A stretch of 64,000 nucleotides of DNA from positions 27,508,717-27,572,716 of the forward strand of contig CM077828.1 in NCBI GenBank assembly GCA_039720395.1. Reading direction: 5' to 3'. Shown one piece after another: positions 1 through 12,092 of this stretch. This stretch comes from Liquidambar formosana (taxonomy: Eukaryota; Streptophyta; Magnoliopsida; Saxifragales; Altingiaceae). The notes under the pieces are model-generated. The model was not told the origin of the DNA. It saw only the letters and a list, made by a program, of their open reading frames with translations, and ran no database searches. Both the position numbers and the translations under genes were made by a program. Positions within the stretch are counted from its first letter, which is position 1. The number at the start of each line of letters is the position of its first letter.

Positions 1-221
1 CAAAAAAAAAGAAAAAAGGAAAAAGAAAAAGAAAAAAAACTGAACCAATCCGATCATCTTTAGATTAGTTTTGGTGGGATTCTAAATAATCTTGGTCTGG
101 TTCTAGGTTAAGGTTATGGGCCGACAATCGAGGGCCGATCGGCTTAAGTGCAATCTAAACAGCCTTGGGCTTAAAATCTAATCTAAGTCCAGCGTAGCCC
201 AAATTATGCATGGCTTTTTTA
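1..221. other. Unassigned flank left of the tandem duplication
   Basis: This short non-coding stretch has no counterpart before copy 2. It starts with an A/GA-rich run. I see no gene or transposon end in it. Confidence 0.5.
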
Positions 222-609
222 CAATTTTGGACTTCTATCACTTTCTTGGAACGTAAATTTGGTCAGTCATGGGTCTAATCTGGATGAGGCTTGGGCCTGA
301 GAATCCTCCCAATGCAGGCCTACACCTCGTTGGCACTGGAGTTGAAGCACTCTCATGCCTCAATTGCTCATCAAGATGGGAGAATCTAGTCATATTTTTT
401 AGAGCAATTCTCTTCAACTATTCAAAAATGATCCCTTTCTGTGTTTGGTAAATGGTAACCCATATGCCAAATGGGGCAGAGTAGTACCAATCATCGCACA
501 ACATTCCGGGTTCAATTTTGGGAGGCATCAAGGTTTGGATTTGGCTTCCCACAAGGAATTGTGCGGCGAGGACAGAGCCAACTATTCTTTCTCCTTTCAC
601 ACACACTTG

Positions 610-610
610 A

Positions 611-642
<32 letters not shown>

Positions 643-679
643 AGAAGAAGAAGAAGAAGAAGAAGAAGAAGAAGAAGAA
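610..679. repeat. (GAAA)n/(GAA)n microsatellite
   Basis: A run of GAAA units passes into GAA units. It produces spurious poly-Lys/Arg and poly-Ser reading frames. Copy 2 of the duplication lacks it, so it expanded, or arrived with the neighbouring SINE, in copy 1. Confidence 0.95.
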
Positions 680-704
680 AGCAAGCCCCTAATTGTTTCT
701 TTTT

Positions 705-843
705 TTGACAATAGATAGAATTTACTCGTATGGTTAACTTTCCAATATCAATAAATGAATATCAATGTATTTTTATAAATTTGAATCCGAGATTGCTAAT
801 TCAACAAGTGAAGAGAATGACCCTAAGTTATTATGCCATCGGC
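705..843 (-). mobile_element. tRNA-derived SINE-like element, family A (copy 1 of 3)
   Basis: Read on the minus strand, it starts near GCCGATGGCATAATAACTTA and carries a TTCAAAT-type B-box region, then ends at an A-rich tail (T-rich on the plus strand at 705-711). Related sequence lies at 39,120-39,305 and 48,168-48,338 in the same orientation. Copy 2 lacks it. Family assignment rests on shared sequence, the box-like motif and the tail; target duplications were not resolved. Confidence 0.6.
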
Positions 844-2200
844 AAAAAGTCAAGGTTGTTGAGAAAGTTAATTTTGTGTGTTTCTTGAGTGTTTTTTTAA
901 TTTTTATTTTCATTGTTTTGTTGAGTGAAAATAAAGTTCTTTGAAAATGGTAATATAATATACAAGGTTATACATCATCTGATAATAAAGGAGATATTAA
1001 AGTCAATTGAAAGACTTTTCTCTTAGCTAAAATGAAGGCCCATTAATTAGCTCCTCGGACAATGTGCATTATCTCCACCTCCCAATCCTTCTGCAGGTGT
1101 ACCTTGCAATCAGATATTATAGCACCACACTCGTGAAGCATAGAATTATTATAAGAGATCTAGAGTCAAGCAAGTGGATGCATGGCTTCTTGGGCATCCA
1201 ATCTCACTTGAAACTTTCATGTGACCATGCAATCTAGGACTTACAAATGAATATATTAAGAGTCTAAATTTAGAGAAATATTAAAAGAAATAAAAATTTC
1301 AAAATTGATTTAGAAAAATGACGGAAATTAATAGCAAAACATGAAAATTTGCAAAGAATTTTTTTTTTTAAAAAATGAAATAGAATCTAATAAACAATTT
1401 AGAATTATAATATTATTGCAAAGATTTATATCAATGATTTCTAGTGATAAAAAAAACCATCGACTCGTGTATCACCGATGTCGTAGAAATTTTAGTCCTT
1501 AATATATAACCATGTTCAATGATGCGTATATGAGCTTTGCCTGGCCATGTATAGAAACAATATTGTAGTTTTTTCAATAATGTCACCCAAATAAATATGT
1601 TAATTTTAATGCCACGCGGCTAATTATTATTCGACGTTTTAGAATAACGTCGAAAAATGTCCTCTCACCCTAAAATGTTATCTGAATTATTGCAAGAACC
1701 ACCCCAACTGGACATCACCTACCTGCAATGCATTTGTCTCTTCCCCCCCTCCCCACATCTATCATTGTACCCTAGTTGACTCCCAAATAAATGAATAATA
1801 ACCAAGCAAAGATGAGACACTATGAGAAAGACTGTTAGAGCTCATCCATGAAAAGAAGTTCATCAAAACAAGACAACCCATGGGTGAAAAGAAGTTCATC
1901 AAAATATTTTCTTGTCATTTATAGAAAGCATTCAGAATCTTAATTGCACAATGCATAGTCACCCTAAAAAGTTCCCTATATACTATGCCATTTCCTGTTC
2001 TTCTTCAACAAATTTTGTTACTTATCTTAGTCTTGGACTGTTATTAATAACTAAATTGACTTGCCAATTGGAAAATGCAATAAAATTTTGAGCCAATTTA
2101 GGTCTCACCATTTGTCTCGGTCTTATTACATTATTTCCAACATTATTGACTATAAAATGTGGCTTAAGCCTTTATTCTTATTATTTTTCACTTGATATTA

Positions 2201-2420
2201 GGCCATATTTGTTTGGTTGGAATAGAATCACATTCCAATTCATTCTAAATAACGTGTTTGGATGAAATAATTAAATGGGAATGGAAACAAACAGTAGTAG
2301 TAAATTATAATGATATTCATTCCATTATATTTATTTCAATCTCATTCCATTCTAGACTATTTTGAGTATGGAATCATATTCCATTCTCACTCATTCCATT
2401 CAAACCAAACAAACATGGCC
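2201..2420. mobile_element. Tourist-like (PIF/Harbinger) MITE
   Basis: 220 bp with terminal inverted repeats: GGCCATATTTGTTTGGTTGG on the left, and GGCCATGTTTGTTTGGTTTG as the reverse complement of the right. TTA flanks both sides (2,198-2,200 and 2,421-2,423), as expected for PIF/Harbinger. Copy 2 has the uninterrupted site near 13,680. The interior has no coding capacity. Confidence 0.88.
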
Positions 2421-3187
2421 TTAGTGTTGAGGTGGAACACCGACAAACAGAATCCATTGTTTTTTTTATTTTTATTTTTATTATTGATGTTTAAAATTTT
2501 AAATCCATAGATATTGGTTTGTAAGTTTAATAACCTTAAAAAATTGATATATATTTTTTTTTGGGAGGAGGTGGGGACTAGGCAAATTAAGGTTAGATAT
2601 TATTAGTTGATGAGTATAAAGACCATTTTCTAGTGGGCCTCTAGTATGATTCCAACGAAGCTTACCTAAGCAAAAACATCTTCAAAGCAATCCTAACCCC
2701 TCATATTATTTTGTTTATAAAAGTGAATAGTATGTAGCTTTGCAAGTTGCAACAGATCCTATGGGGTTCATAAAGCTTAAACCTAACCATTGACCTAATA
2801 TATATCACTATGCAGCATTTTTTTAAGAGTCATCTTTATTTTTTATTGTGCTTCCTCACTTTATGTCCTCACTTGTAGGTTGATATGGGCCTCAAAATAT
2901 TGCAACTACATAAGGTGATGAGGGGACCTTCATCCCACCATGATAAGCTAACTCAAAATACAAAAGCCATACCAAACACAATAATACAAAAAATAACAAC
3001 CCTCCCACTCATACATTTTTTAGGGGGTGATTTTTTTACACAGACTAAAGCACCATATATATGCTTGATGCATATGCATTTTATCTATGCATATTGCATG
3101 ATGCTATTGAAAATGCATGACATTTATTTGGAGTTCACTTTGAAGGTATGGTAGCTTTTCAAATTAATCCATTCATTACACCCATCG

Positions 3188-3310
3188 ATTAAAAGGGTTT
3201 AATATCACCATCTTTATAGTTTAGGTGCTATCTCTTGACCTCCTATAAAGAGTCAATTAAGGGTTCGACCCTACTGTACCCAAAATAAGTATGACCTTGC
3301 CCTTCGAGAT
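3188..3310 (+). other. SINE-like segment with B-box motif, in both duplication copies
   Basis: The segment contains GGGTTCGACCC, resembling a pol III B box, preceded by GTTTAGGTGCTATC, a weak A-box candidate. The equivalent copy-2 segment is about 14,360-14,480, so it predates the duplication. No target duplications or tail are clear. It could be an old SINE or chance similarity. Confidence 0.3.
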
Positions 3311-3378
3311 AACACATGGACAACTCTTTTATACATAATTATTATTCTCGTTCCTTACAATATTATATGGATCGTGTA

Positions 3379-3380
<2 letters not shown>

Positions 3381-3414
<34 letters not shown>
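3381..3414. repeat. (AT)n microsatellite
   Basis: About 17 AT units. The matching place in copy 2 (about 14,551-14,570) holds a shorter AT run, so the array varies between copies. Confidence 0.95.
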
Positions 3415-3416
<2 letters not shown>

Positions 3417-4456
3417 TAGGATAAGAATTTGAAATTAAACATGCATCTGGCCGTTTTAGTGGAAAAGGGTACGTAATCCATGCTTCAAACATTGGCCTGT
3501 AAATCATAGTCAGTTAACAACTCAAATCACTCTAACCCAATAATAGCCCTCCATGAAAAAGAAGTATCCCAGCCACAGAAACTAACGATCTTGACCTTGT
3601 TCTAGACAATGGAGCCCCAATATATATATATATATAAAATAATACTAACGTCAAATATTGTTAACAAGATTTGATTAGAAATTAAGCCTACCAACGCCGT
3701 CCATCCAATCAATCGACGACAACAATTGTGGGACATGATATAAAAACAAATTAATCCATATTTTATCATTAAGATGCCTGTTATCACATAACGAGTTTCT
3801 TCATTATCTATATACATATTTGCTTATAAATTAATATTTATTTTGTTGCATGTATCTGTCACTTGTGTCCCAAGTCTAACTTTAATTATTTATAATCAGG
3901 GTGACTATTTGGACATCTCCCATTTTACCAATACTCAACTGTCTAGATCAATGGCCTAACTGTCAGTTTTATTTTTTTAATCAACTATTGACTTTGATAG
4001 GAAGGCTATGAGAGGCTTTGATTGCTTGTTTTTTTGGGTTAAAAGGTCTAAACTGCTTCTTATTGTACGGCCCAAAACAAGAATTTGAGAGATGATATTG
4101 TCTTTACCCTAGGAAAGTGTCATCTGTAAGTGTTCAATTTTATTTTAACTCACATTAGACAACCCGACACCATACCTTGTAGAGTAGTTCCCCATCTAAT
4201 TTTTTCCCATGGCAAGGTCGAGATTATTAGAGGAAAAGAGTAATGTCATATTGCCAAAATCCTAATGTTTTCAAATTTATTTCCCAAATTAATGATGCAT
4301 GGCAGCTGGAATAACCAATCAAACTTTAATAATTAAAAAAAAAAAAATTTATAGTAGGCTGATGTGGTAGGTGTCACATCATTTGCGTAAGAGGAATCGG
4401 GTAAAAAATTTGAACAATTTTGTATTCTACTACATAATTGACTACTTATAGGGGGG

Positions 4457-4721
4457 GAGGAGGAGGTGCTTCTTCCTCTAGCTACCCCCATTCATATAAT
4501 ATGCTACGTGTCATAGTTATTATTATTTTTTTTTTTGGATAAGGATACATAGACATATGGACATTTTCATGTTCACGTGAACGCGTAGACATACAAACAC
4601 AAACACGTAAAAAAATATTTATAATCATATAAATATAGGGATGAATTCATACCATCAATTCTCTCATTAATTTTTTTGGACACGGTGAAAAATGAGTGCA
4701 AATAAGGAGCATCTCCTCCTC
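4457..4721. mobile_element. Candidate MITE private to copy 1
   Basis: The ends form an inverted repeat: GAGGAGGAGGTGCTTCTT on the left and GAGGAGGAGATGCTCCTT from the right. The region is missing at the matching place in copy 2 (about 15,580-15,610). I could not define a clean target-site duplication, so the superfamily is open. Confidence 0.45.
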
Positions 4722-4909
4722 AGTATAACCAGCCAAAAATTGTCCGAGAATCATATCTAACCCCTATTCCCCTAACATGTTTGTTCAAAGAAAGGAAATA
4801 GATGTCACCTAGTCTTCCAACCATGTTCTAATTTTTATATATTAAATCCTAACTTTGGTGGGAAGGCTATATTAGACTGCTTATCATAAATGAAACTTCT
4901 ATTAATTCC

Positions 4910-5335
4910 GGCACTGTTTAATTGTACTTTTTAAAAAATCTTTTTTTTTTTTTTAAAACTTAAAAAAAGTCATTTTTTATTTTCTCACCTTTTACTTTTA
5001 AGTAGAAGCAACAAAAGTAAAGGCGCATTTGGTAAAATTGATTTCGTTGATGATTTTTTGGATGTTATGGGAAACTCTATTGGATCATTATTGTCTAAAC
5101 GGAAGCTTAGGATAAGCACAACTTTTCTCAATCGCAAATTTTTCGAGTTAAGATTAAACTCGTCTAAAAGATAAAAATGACTTCTAAAAACAAATCTTTA
5201 TTACTTTTGCTTAAAATCCAATATTTTTCTTTTTGTTTTCTAGAAGTCCTTATTAGTTTCTCTAACCAAATAGTACTTTTTGCTTTTAAAAGTAAAAAAA
5301 AAAAATTCTTAAAATAAGTGTATCTAAACATTGCC
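4910..5335. mobile_element. TIR-flanked insertion private to copy 1
   Basis: 426 bp with inverted ends beginning GGCACTGTTTA and, from the right, GGCAATGTTTA. The AT-rich interior repeats AAAAGTAAAAA motifs in both orientations. Copy 2 reads straight through near 15,725-15,745. Only a short TCC is repeated at the flanks, so the superfamily is unsure; hAT or PIF-like are both possible. Confidence 0.65.
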
Positions 5336-6764
5336 TCCTTCTTATCTAAGTGAATTCATTCAATATTTCAACCAAATCCACTCAAACAACTTGACAAAAC
5401 CATCCAATTCAACTACTGTGCAATCTGCCAATCAACTATTTGCACTTTTTGAAATACATCAGTGATGTATGGAGAATCTATTTTGAGAAACCTAGTTGTC
5501 TTGTTCACCCAAAGGACAGATGCTCTCACCTTTTTTATCCTCTTCACATCTCAAGTCAATTGTCACTTTTCTGTCTCCACCAACTTTTTATTATTAAAAT
5601 TACTTATCTTAAACATATAAAATTAAAAAAAATAAAGAAAAAGAAAAAACTCAACTAAAAACAACTAGTCAGAAGAAATGGTATTGCATATTAGGTAATA
5701 TGCCTTCATCATCTCATAGTAATTTACCTCAAAAATTCAAAAAAGTAAATTATCTCATGTAGGCATGGTGGTTTGTTAAAGGGAAATGAAAATTTAAATG
5801 TAAAAAATCTCATGTAAGAGCCATATCCATACCTGGGTGGTCCTTAAGTGATATAGATAAGCTGAACATGTGGCACATGTATAATGGTACAAATCTCATC
5901 TAGTGGCAAGTTTACACCTTCTTTCTTTCTTCCTACACTGTTTATTTGTTTATTTATTTTATGCAGTCCACTACATAATCATCATTAGTTAAAAAGTAGA
6001 GACATTTTTATTTTATTTTATTTTTATGGTGTACATCGTATGATAATATTAGACACATATTGGACATGACACTTTTTCAACACGTTTTTAACATAACATC
6101 TTTGTCTTTGCCTTTTTTTCTCCCTTTTCATTCTTTTTATTCTTTTGCTTTTTTGTCTTATCCTATCTATGAATAACTTAAACGATACAAAATAATTTAT
6201 TTCAAATGTTATATGTGATGTTACATGATATAATATAATTATAGGATATAAATATATATTATTAATGTCATATTCCTGTTTTGAAAATTTATTATGTCAA
6301 CATATTCGTGTTTTGCCGTAACTATGTCACGCTCATGTTGATATTTATATTTCTTAGGTCATAAGTAACCTTGCAGGTAGTCAAAATATTTGTGATTAGG
6401 TTTTGCTCTAGGTGTGATGGAGGATTTAGAAATGCTATGAGATGGTTCATATTTGCTTAGGGGGGAGCTAGTCCTACACGCATACTCCACTAGCTAGGAG
6501 ACAAAATGCGCCTATCAAGTGCAAGCAATGATACAGTTAGCTGTAGGCCCACCTGATAGAACCACTTATAGCTTTCCTCTCCATTTGGAAAGTGACTTCA
6601 AATGCATGAAATTTGGTAAAAGGTTTTCATGTCGTCAAGATGGGTTGTCTATTTAATTTAAATTCTCAAGTAGCTGTATGTTATTTAGTTTAGTCCAAAG
6701 GAAACCATTAATTGTTTCCCCAAGGCTTTGGGGACCGTAAAAATCATATGGGTATTTGTGCCCT

Positions 6765-7630
6765 GGGAGTGGCTAATGCAACCCCCCAAAGGGTTAAGTT
6801 GCCCCTATTTTTTTTAATTAAAAAAATTATTATGTAAAATTATCAAAAAGGGCTTAACCCTCACCCATCCCCTCTCCCGCACCCCTCTCCCGACAACTCT
6901 CTTCGGCACCCCCCACTGGCGACGACGATGACCCCCTCTTCCTTCTTCTCCTCTCTTGGTAAGGCCGCACCCCCTCTTCTCCTTCCTCCTACTCTCTCTT
7001 CTCTTCCAATTTTTTTTTTCCTTCTAGAACTCCCCTCCCGTCGGCGGAAAAATGGAGGCCCTTGCCGGAAAACACACAGATCTAACCAGCAGGGGGGGAA
7101 AAAGAAAGAAAGAAAGAAAGAAAGAAAAAGAAGAAGCACTGTCGTCGGGAAAAATGGATGCCGGAAAACACAGATCTGACCAGCAACAGAGGAAAAAAAA
7201 AAAAAAAAAAAAAAAAAGAGGAGAAGAAGAGAGGAGTCGCTGGAAGAGAGAAGAGTCGCTTCTCTCAGATTTACAAACTCTCACGGCCAAAATCGCTCCT
7301 CACTGCCGTCGAACTAGTGTGGCTCCCTCTCATCGCCAGCGCCATCGTCGTTGCTCTATTTTTTTCCAGCCAACCTTTTTTCCTTTTTTTTTTTCACGGG
7401 AAGGAAGAAGAAAGTAAGATGGGATGGGATGGAGTTGGCCGGAGTGGTTGTGGTAGAGAAGTCGCTGTCGCCGTCGCCGGTCATCACTGCCATGGTGTGG
7501 GGTGAGTGAGAGGAGTGGGTGAGAATGAGGGGTAGTGAGGTCTTTGAGAGGGGTGGGTATATATTTTTGGGGGATGGGGATAACAAAGGGGGGCAACTTA
7601 ACCCTTTGGGGGGTTGCAATAGCCGTTCCC
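6765..7630. mobile_element. Non-autonomous Mutator-like element (MULE)
   Basis: 866 bp bounded by inverted repeats of about 41 bp (left begins GGGAGTGGCTAATGCAACCC; right, reversed, begins GGGAACGGCTATTGCAACCC). It is flanked by a 9-bp direct repeat TTGTGCCCT at 6,756-6,764 and 7,631-7,639, diagnostic of Mutator. Copy 2 has the single uninterrupted site near 19,570-19,580. The interior is much richer in C/G and purine/pyrimidine tracts than its surroundings and contains two related segments (about 7,046-7,110 and 7,148-7,200). That looks like captured host sequence, but I recognise no gene. Reading frames inside it are low-complexity and were not called. Confidence 0.93.
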
Positions 7631-8900
7631 TTGTGCCCTGGCTTTTAGGCCTCATTAAAAGTATGTAGGAATTGGGGCACATAGCTAACTAAAGTACTTT
7701 TGACTAAGGCATGTTTAGTCGTCTAATTGGAAATTAAACAGTTATAATATATTTTGCATAGTACAGAAGACAAATCCTTTACCTTGAATGAGATCATTTA
7801 AAAATATGAAAAGACATTCTTCAATTTGTGATGATGAACATTATTTTCTTGAACTTTTTAAGTCATTATAATAAATTTATTTAATTTTTATTTGGATGCC
7901 CAAATGAGCCATAAGTGTCTCCCAAAGGCTTTTGGGATGTGAAAATCATTGGTATTTGTACCTTATAAAAAGTTTGGTCAAGCTTGGGACACAGGATAAC
8001 ACTATACTAAAATGTATCATAAATTTAGTATATACTTTCTATTAGAACAATTTCAAAAAAGTTCACACCCTTTAAAGTTTTGATCCAAATGGATTGTTGG
8101 CCTACGGCACCTCTTCCCCTCTTGAAGGGGGAGGTCGATCTCCTGATTGAGTAGCTATACAGTAAGTTTAGATATAGTACTACTTATGTTCTTAGATATA
8201 CCTAAGGGAAAAAAAAAAAAAAAGGGTTTTGATTGAATTTGGATGCTAAAATCATAAAATCAAGAAAATCTTCAGTGTACTTGCAACAATTAAATAAGAT
8301 CCATCCTTTTGTATGGCTAAAGTGGCAAAAAATTCTTAAAATAATATAATTTACGTTTGTAATAAACCACATCTCAACAAGCAAAGGTCTTTAGAATCAA
8401 ACCCAGCCATAAGGTTTCATAGTTCTTATGTATCAACCTTGGGCTTACCAATCATCAATCTATGTGGGAACTAAGTGGATTACAAAGTCTTGCATGAACC
8501 CAAAATTTTAAAAAATGATGATGACGATGAAGATGAATTTGGTTACATTTAAGATAGACACCTACATTGAACCTCAAAAGTTGGTAGCCAAGATATCAAT
8601 AATTATTATAATGATGATAATAGTTGGGACAGAGTGGAATGTGGATCGAATATGCATTTGTCCACTGAAAAATGGGCAGCTTTCCACATGAAAGTGAAGG
8701 CTTTTGCTTTTCATTACCAATCTTTTAATGTTTGGTTAGCTTTTTGATAAAACCATTGAGATCTCAAAAGCTTGATTCTGATTATTGAATATTGTTTAAG
8801 TGTTTAAAAAAAATGATTATTGACCGATTTGCTATCTTTAATTGGCAAATCATGCATATTATGGGCATGCGCTGCGTGATTAGGTCGAGTTGTATATTAA

Positions 8901-9198
8901 GGGCTTGTTTGGGTGTTTAATTCAAAAGACAATTCAAGGCATTTTACATAGTATCAAATGTACAAATCTATTACTATGAATAACAAATTCAAGAAAATGG
9001 TGGTTATTGTCACAAATATAAGTGAAAATTCAAAATAGTGGTATTTCATGAATTTATAGGAATCGATCCTTAACATCAATTATAGTGATGACTCTAACTT
9101 TTCTTAGATATTCTAATTCAAGGTGATAGTTTGTGCCTTTGATACTACGTAAAATTTATGCAATTGTCTAATTTCAAATTAGACACCCAAACAGACCC
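8901..9198. mobile_element. Tourist/PIF-Harbinger-type MITE
   Basis: 298 bp, ends GGGCTTGTTTGGGTGTTTAA and (reversed) GGGTCTGTTTGGGTGTCTAA, flanked by TAA at 8,898-8,900 and 9,199-9,201. Copy 2 has a single TAA in the empty site near 21,150. No coding capacity. Confidence 0.88.
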
Positions 9199-9700
9199 TA
9201 AGCGATTTTATTTTATTTTTTTATGCATTAAGTTACAGTTGAAACTTGGAACATAAAACAACATTGAACCATGGTAAATGGGGAGAGCCTGCATGGTGCA
9301 ACCGTTATTCACATAGCTGTCAGATTCTTAGGTTAACCTTTTGTATTTGGAATTTGACAAAATTACAATAAATAAACCTTTTACTCCATATAGTTTTTTT
9401 TTTTTTAATTAAAAAAATTCATTCATTCATTCATTTAACATAATCTCCATCCTTGAAATAAGACACCTAAATGACTTATTAAAATTTTATTTCAAGAAGC
9501 ATGAGAAATTAATGTTAAAGATCTTTTAAAACTCACTATTATTACCACAACATCCCACCATGGGCAGGTGCAGTAAAAATCTTATGTATAATAACTTCTC
9601 TTTATTGTACGATTTACTTATATTTATTTTCATATAATTTTTATCAAATAACCTTTGAACTATTAAATGGAGACATTTTGCCCCTCAGGAAAATTTGATA

Positions 9701-9963
9701 CTCCCTCCATTCCAATTTTATTGGTCTCATTTTCTTTTTGGGATGTTTTAAAATTATTGTCACATTCAAAAAGTTAATGATTCTTTTTATTTGATTTCCT
9801 AAAATATCATTTCCTATAGGTATTTTATCTTTTTCCAGTGATTTATACACTTAAGGGCAAAATTGGAATATTAAATCATATATATTGATGTGAAAGCATT
9901 TAATAAGATTTCCTACCAAAATGTGTTTTTTCAAAGAGGACAATCAATTAGGAATGGAGGGAG
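9701..9963. mobile_element. Stowaway MITE (Tc1/mariner)
   Basis: 263 bp with ends CTCCCTCCATTCC and GGAATGGAGGGAG, flanked by TA at 9,699-9,700 and 9,964-9,965. These termini and the TA target are typical of Stowaway. The matching place in copy 2 (about 21,820-21,840) has no insertion. Confidence 0.93.
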
Positions 9964-9979
9964 TACATTTTTCATCTAA

Positions 9980-10548
9980 CTAGATATAGCAATATAGCAT
10001 ATGTGTGTTGCACATGAAAATTTTTAAATAATATTAGTTTTATAAAAAATATTAAATGCATAAAGATTTTATATTTTTTTTCGTAAAAGACAAAATTTAA
10101 AATTCAAATATATATATATTATCAAAATTGTCAACGAAAGATTAGAAACTCTTTAGATGTAATTCATAAATTATTATTATTATTATTATTATTTTCATAA
10201 AACGGAATATTCAAAGATCGAGTTTGTATTCATATATATTATCATCTTTAGATGTAATTCATAAATTATTATTATTATTATTATTATTTTCATAAAACGG
10301 AATATTCAAAGATCGAGTTTGTATTCATATATATTATCATGCAACTTGATAGTTGCTCTAGGAATTTGAGTAAGAATCTAACTTTCATTTGTAATTAAGA
10401 GTTTGAGTTAAAATCTAACTTTCATTTTTACCAAATGATAATAATGTTTACCAAGGCTAAAATTGTATTTATAAATTAAAATGATGGCAGAATGGTCAAT
10501 CAAAAGATTTTCTGAGATACAGACTTTTATAGGTAGTATAGATATAGA
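9980..10548 (-). mobile_element. Non-autonomous Helitron, private to copy 1
   Basis: On the minus strand it starts TCTATATCTATACTACC (from 10,548) and ends CTAG (9,980-9,983), after a short ATGTG...CACAT hairpin. The host A|T target fits Helitron insertion. Copy 2 reads through the empty site near 21,840. Inside is a direct tandem duplication of about 95 bp (about 10,150-10,245 and 10,246-10,340), each unit containing an ATT run. No Rep/helicase coding. Confidence 0.88.
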
Positions 10549-11023
10549 TTATTATCAAATTCTTAGTCCATGTTTATCAAATTTAATATCTAAAGTAATT
10601 ATAAAATGCTAATTTAGATATTAAATTAATTTAATACCATCATGTGATGCTCACATGATATATTCTGACCATATTTTCTCAGGGAAAATTGGCGAATAAC
10701 CCCATTTTGGTATCTTCTTTCTTATTTTTTCTTATTATTGTTTTTTTTTGCTCCTAAAGCCAATTATGAGAAATTATGAAATACATGGAACAGTGTCGAA
10801 CAAAGTCATCGAGGAAAGGTGGGGAAAAAAATTTGGCGTGCAAGGCCTGCACACTTAACATACACCAAATCTAGCCTTTTTCATTTGCACTCACCCAAAG
10901 ACATGAAGGGGAAAAAACGACACAAGAGTATATAATCGAACAAACAGAATAGAACCCACTGAAGGGAAGACCACAATTGAACCACAAAACCAATGAACCA
11001 AACCCAGCATAAATCATAATAAT

Positions 11024-11066
11024 TGTCTAATAGTAAGGTGAATTCACCTCAAATGCCCAAAACACT
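11024..11066 (-). repeat. Degenerate repeat of the PANK-like exon/intron junction
   Basis: This stretch resembles 11,127-11,168, which spans the 3' end of the PANK2-like exon and its splice donor (shared AATTGTCT and TCACCT...AATG.CCAAA). It looks like a local duplication of the junction. Confidence 0.5.
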
Positions 11067-11150
11067 ATCGCAATTGAACAACAAAAACAATCAAAGAGAA
11101 CCCATATAATCATATACCAAATGAATTGTCTGATTACAAGGCAAACTCAC

Positions 11151-11310
11151 CTCCAATGTCCAAAGCCAGGTGAGATATATCATCAGACTGATTAGGCAAC
11201 GGAATTGTGGGATCTCTCTCTTCAAAATTCCCTTGAATTGCTGCGCCGCTGAGATCTAGCTGCGGCCGAGAACCCGACCGGTGGATGGAATTTCCGGCAA
11301 TGGGCGCCAT
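11151..11310 (-). pseudogene. PANK2-like: Lone first exon similar to pantothenate kinase 2
   Basis: From ATG at 11,310 the minus strand encodes 53 codons plus one base, ending in SHLALDIG(G) just before GTGAGT. The stretch SRPQLDLS...DPTIPLPNQSDD...LALDIGG matches the start of plant pantothenate kinase 2 as I recall it. That enzyme phosphorylates pantothenate, the first step of CoA synthesis. The next exon should continue the ATP-binding core, but I found no such exon in the 11 kb downstream on this strand. It is either an orphan fragment or the first exon of a gene with a very long intron running off the window. An alternative in-frame ATG lies at 11,340. Confidence 0.6.
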
Positions 11311-11661
11311 TTCTTTCTCCCCTTCTTCCTCTCTCACCACCTTATCTGTGGCCTTATTTTCTGACTCTTCTCTTTTATATCGGTAATTCCAAGAACTGGG
11401 TGTTCAGTTAGACCAGCCATAAATCCAAAATTCCTTCCACCAGCTGCCTACCCCGCAACTGTTTCGATCAAAATAGCCTTATTGGTCACTTGTCCTATGC
11501 TCCAAAACGAAATATTTTTATTTCTACATAAATAAAATCAAATGAAGAAGACAAATTAAACAAAACCAAAGGGTCATCTGTTGACGCATACATCATGGGT
11601 TTTTATGCAATTTACCTTATATAGTTTTTCGTTCTTTTCTTTTGGTCTACTTTCCTGAAAC
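11311..11661. other. Region upstream of the PANK2-like exon
   Basis: The minus-strand sequence just upstream of the exon is pyrimidine/purine-biased like a 5' UTR. Beyond it I see no gene or element up to the start of copy 2. Confidence 0.4.
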
Positions 11662-12092
11662 ATTTTTGGACTTCTATCACTTTCTTGGATAGTAAATTTG
11701 GTAATTCATGGTCTAATCTGGATGAGGCTTGGGCCTGAGAACCCTCCCAATGCAGGCCTACACTTTGTAGTATTTGTTGGCAATGGAGTTCAAGCACTAT
11801 GATAAATAAATCCCTAGTACTTTCATGCCTCAATTGCTCTTTAAGATGGGAGAATCTAGTTATACTTTTAGCGCAATTCTCTTCAACTATTTAAAAATGA
11901 TCCCTTTCTATGTTTGGTAAATGGTAACCCATATGCCAAATGGGAGCAGAGTAGTACCAATCCTTGCACAACATTCCTGGTTCAATTTTGGGAGACATCA
12001 TGGTTTGGATTTAGCTTCCCACGAGGAACCGTGCGGCAAGGACAAAGGGGACTATTCTTTCTCCTTTCATACACATAAAAATACAAAAATAC

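Larger units (their letters stand above)
222..10680 (+). repeat. Tandem segmental duplication, copy 1
   Basis: Non-coding block that recurs in the same order and orientation at about 11,662-21,975. Matching anchors include 228-330 with 11,668-11,770, 1,681-1,740 with 13,141-13,200 (about 60 bp read as identical), 3,540-3,600 with 14,690-14,750, 5,820-5,985 with 16,080-16,252, 7,920-8,050 with 19,980-20,110, and 10,560-10,680 with 21,850-21,975. Private insertions in this copy are listed separately. No intact gene was found. The edges are approximate because similarity fades gradually. Confidence 0.93.

Noticed and set aside
418..711. Reading frames with poly-Ser, poly-Lys or poly-Arg on both strands
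   Set aside because: They are translations of the GAAA/GAA microsatellite and have no conserved protein sequence.
6861..7682. Several overlapping frames of 80-120 codons
   Set aside because: They lie inside the Mutator element, overlap on both strands and consist of low-complexity Lys/Arg, Phe/Leu or Pro/Ser translations.
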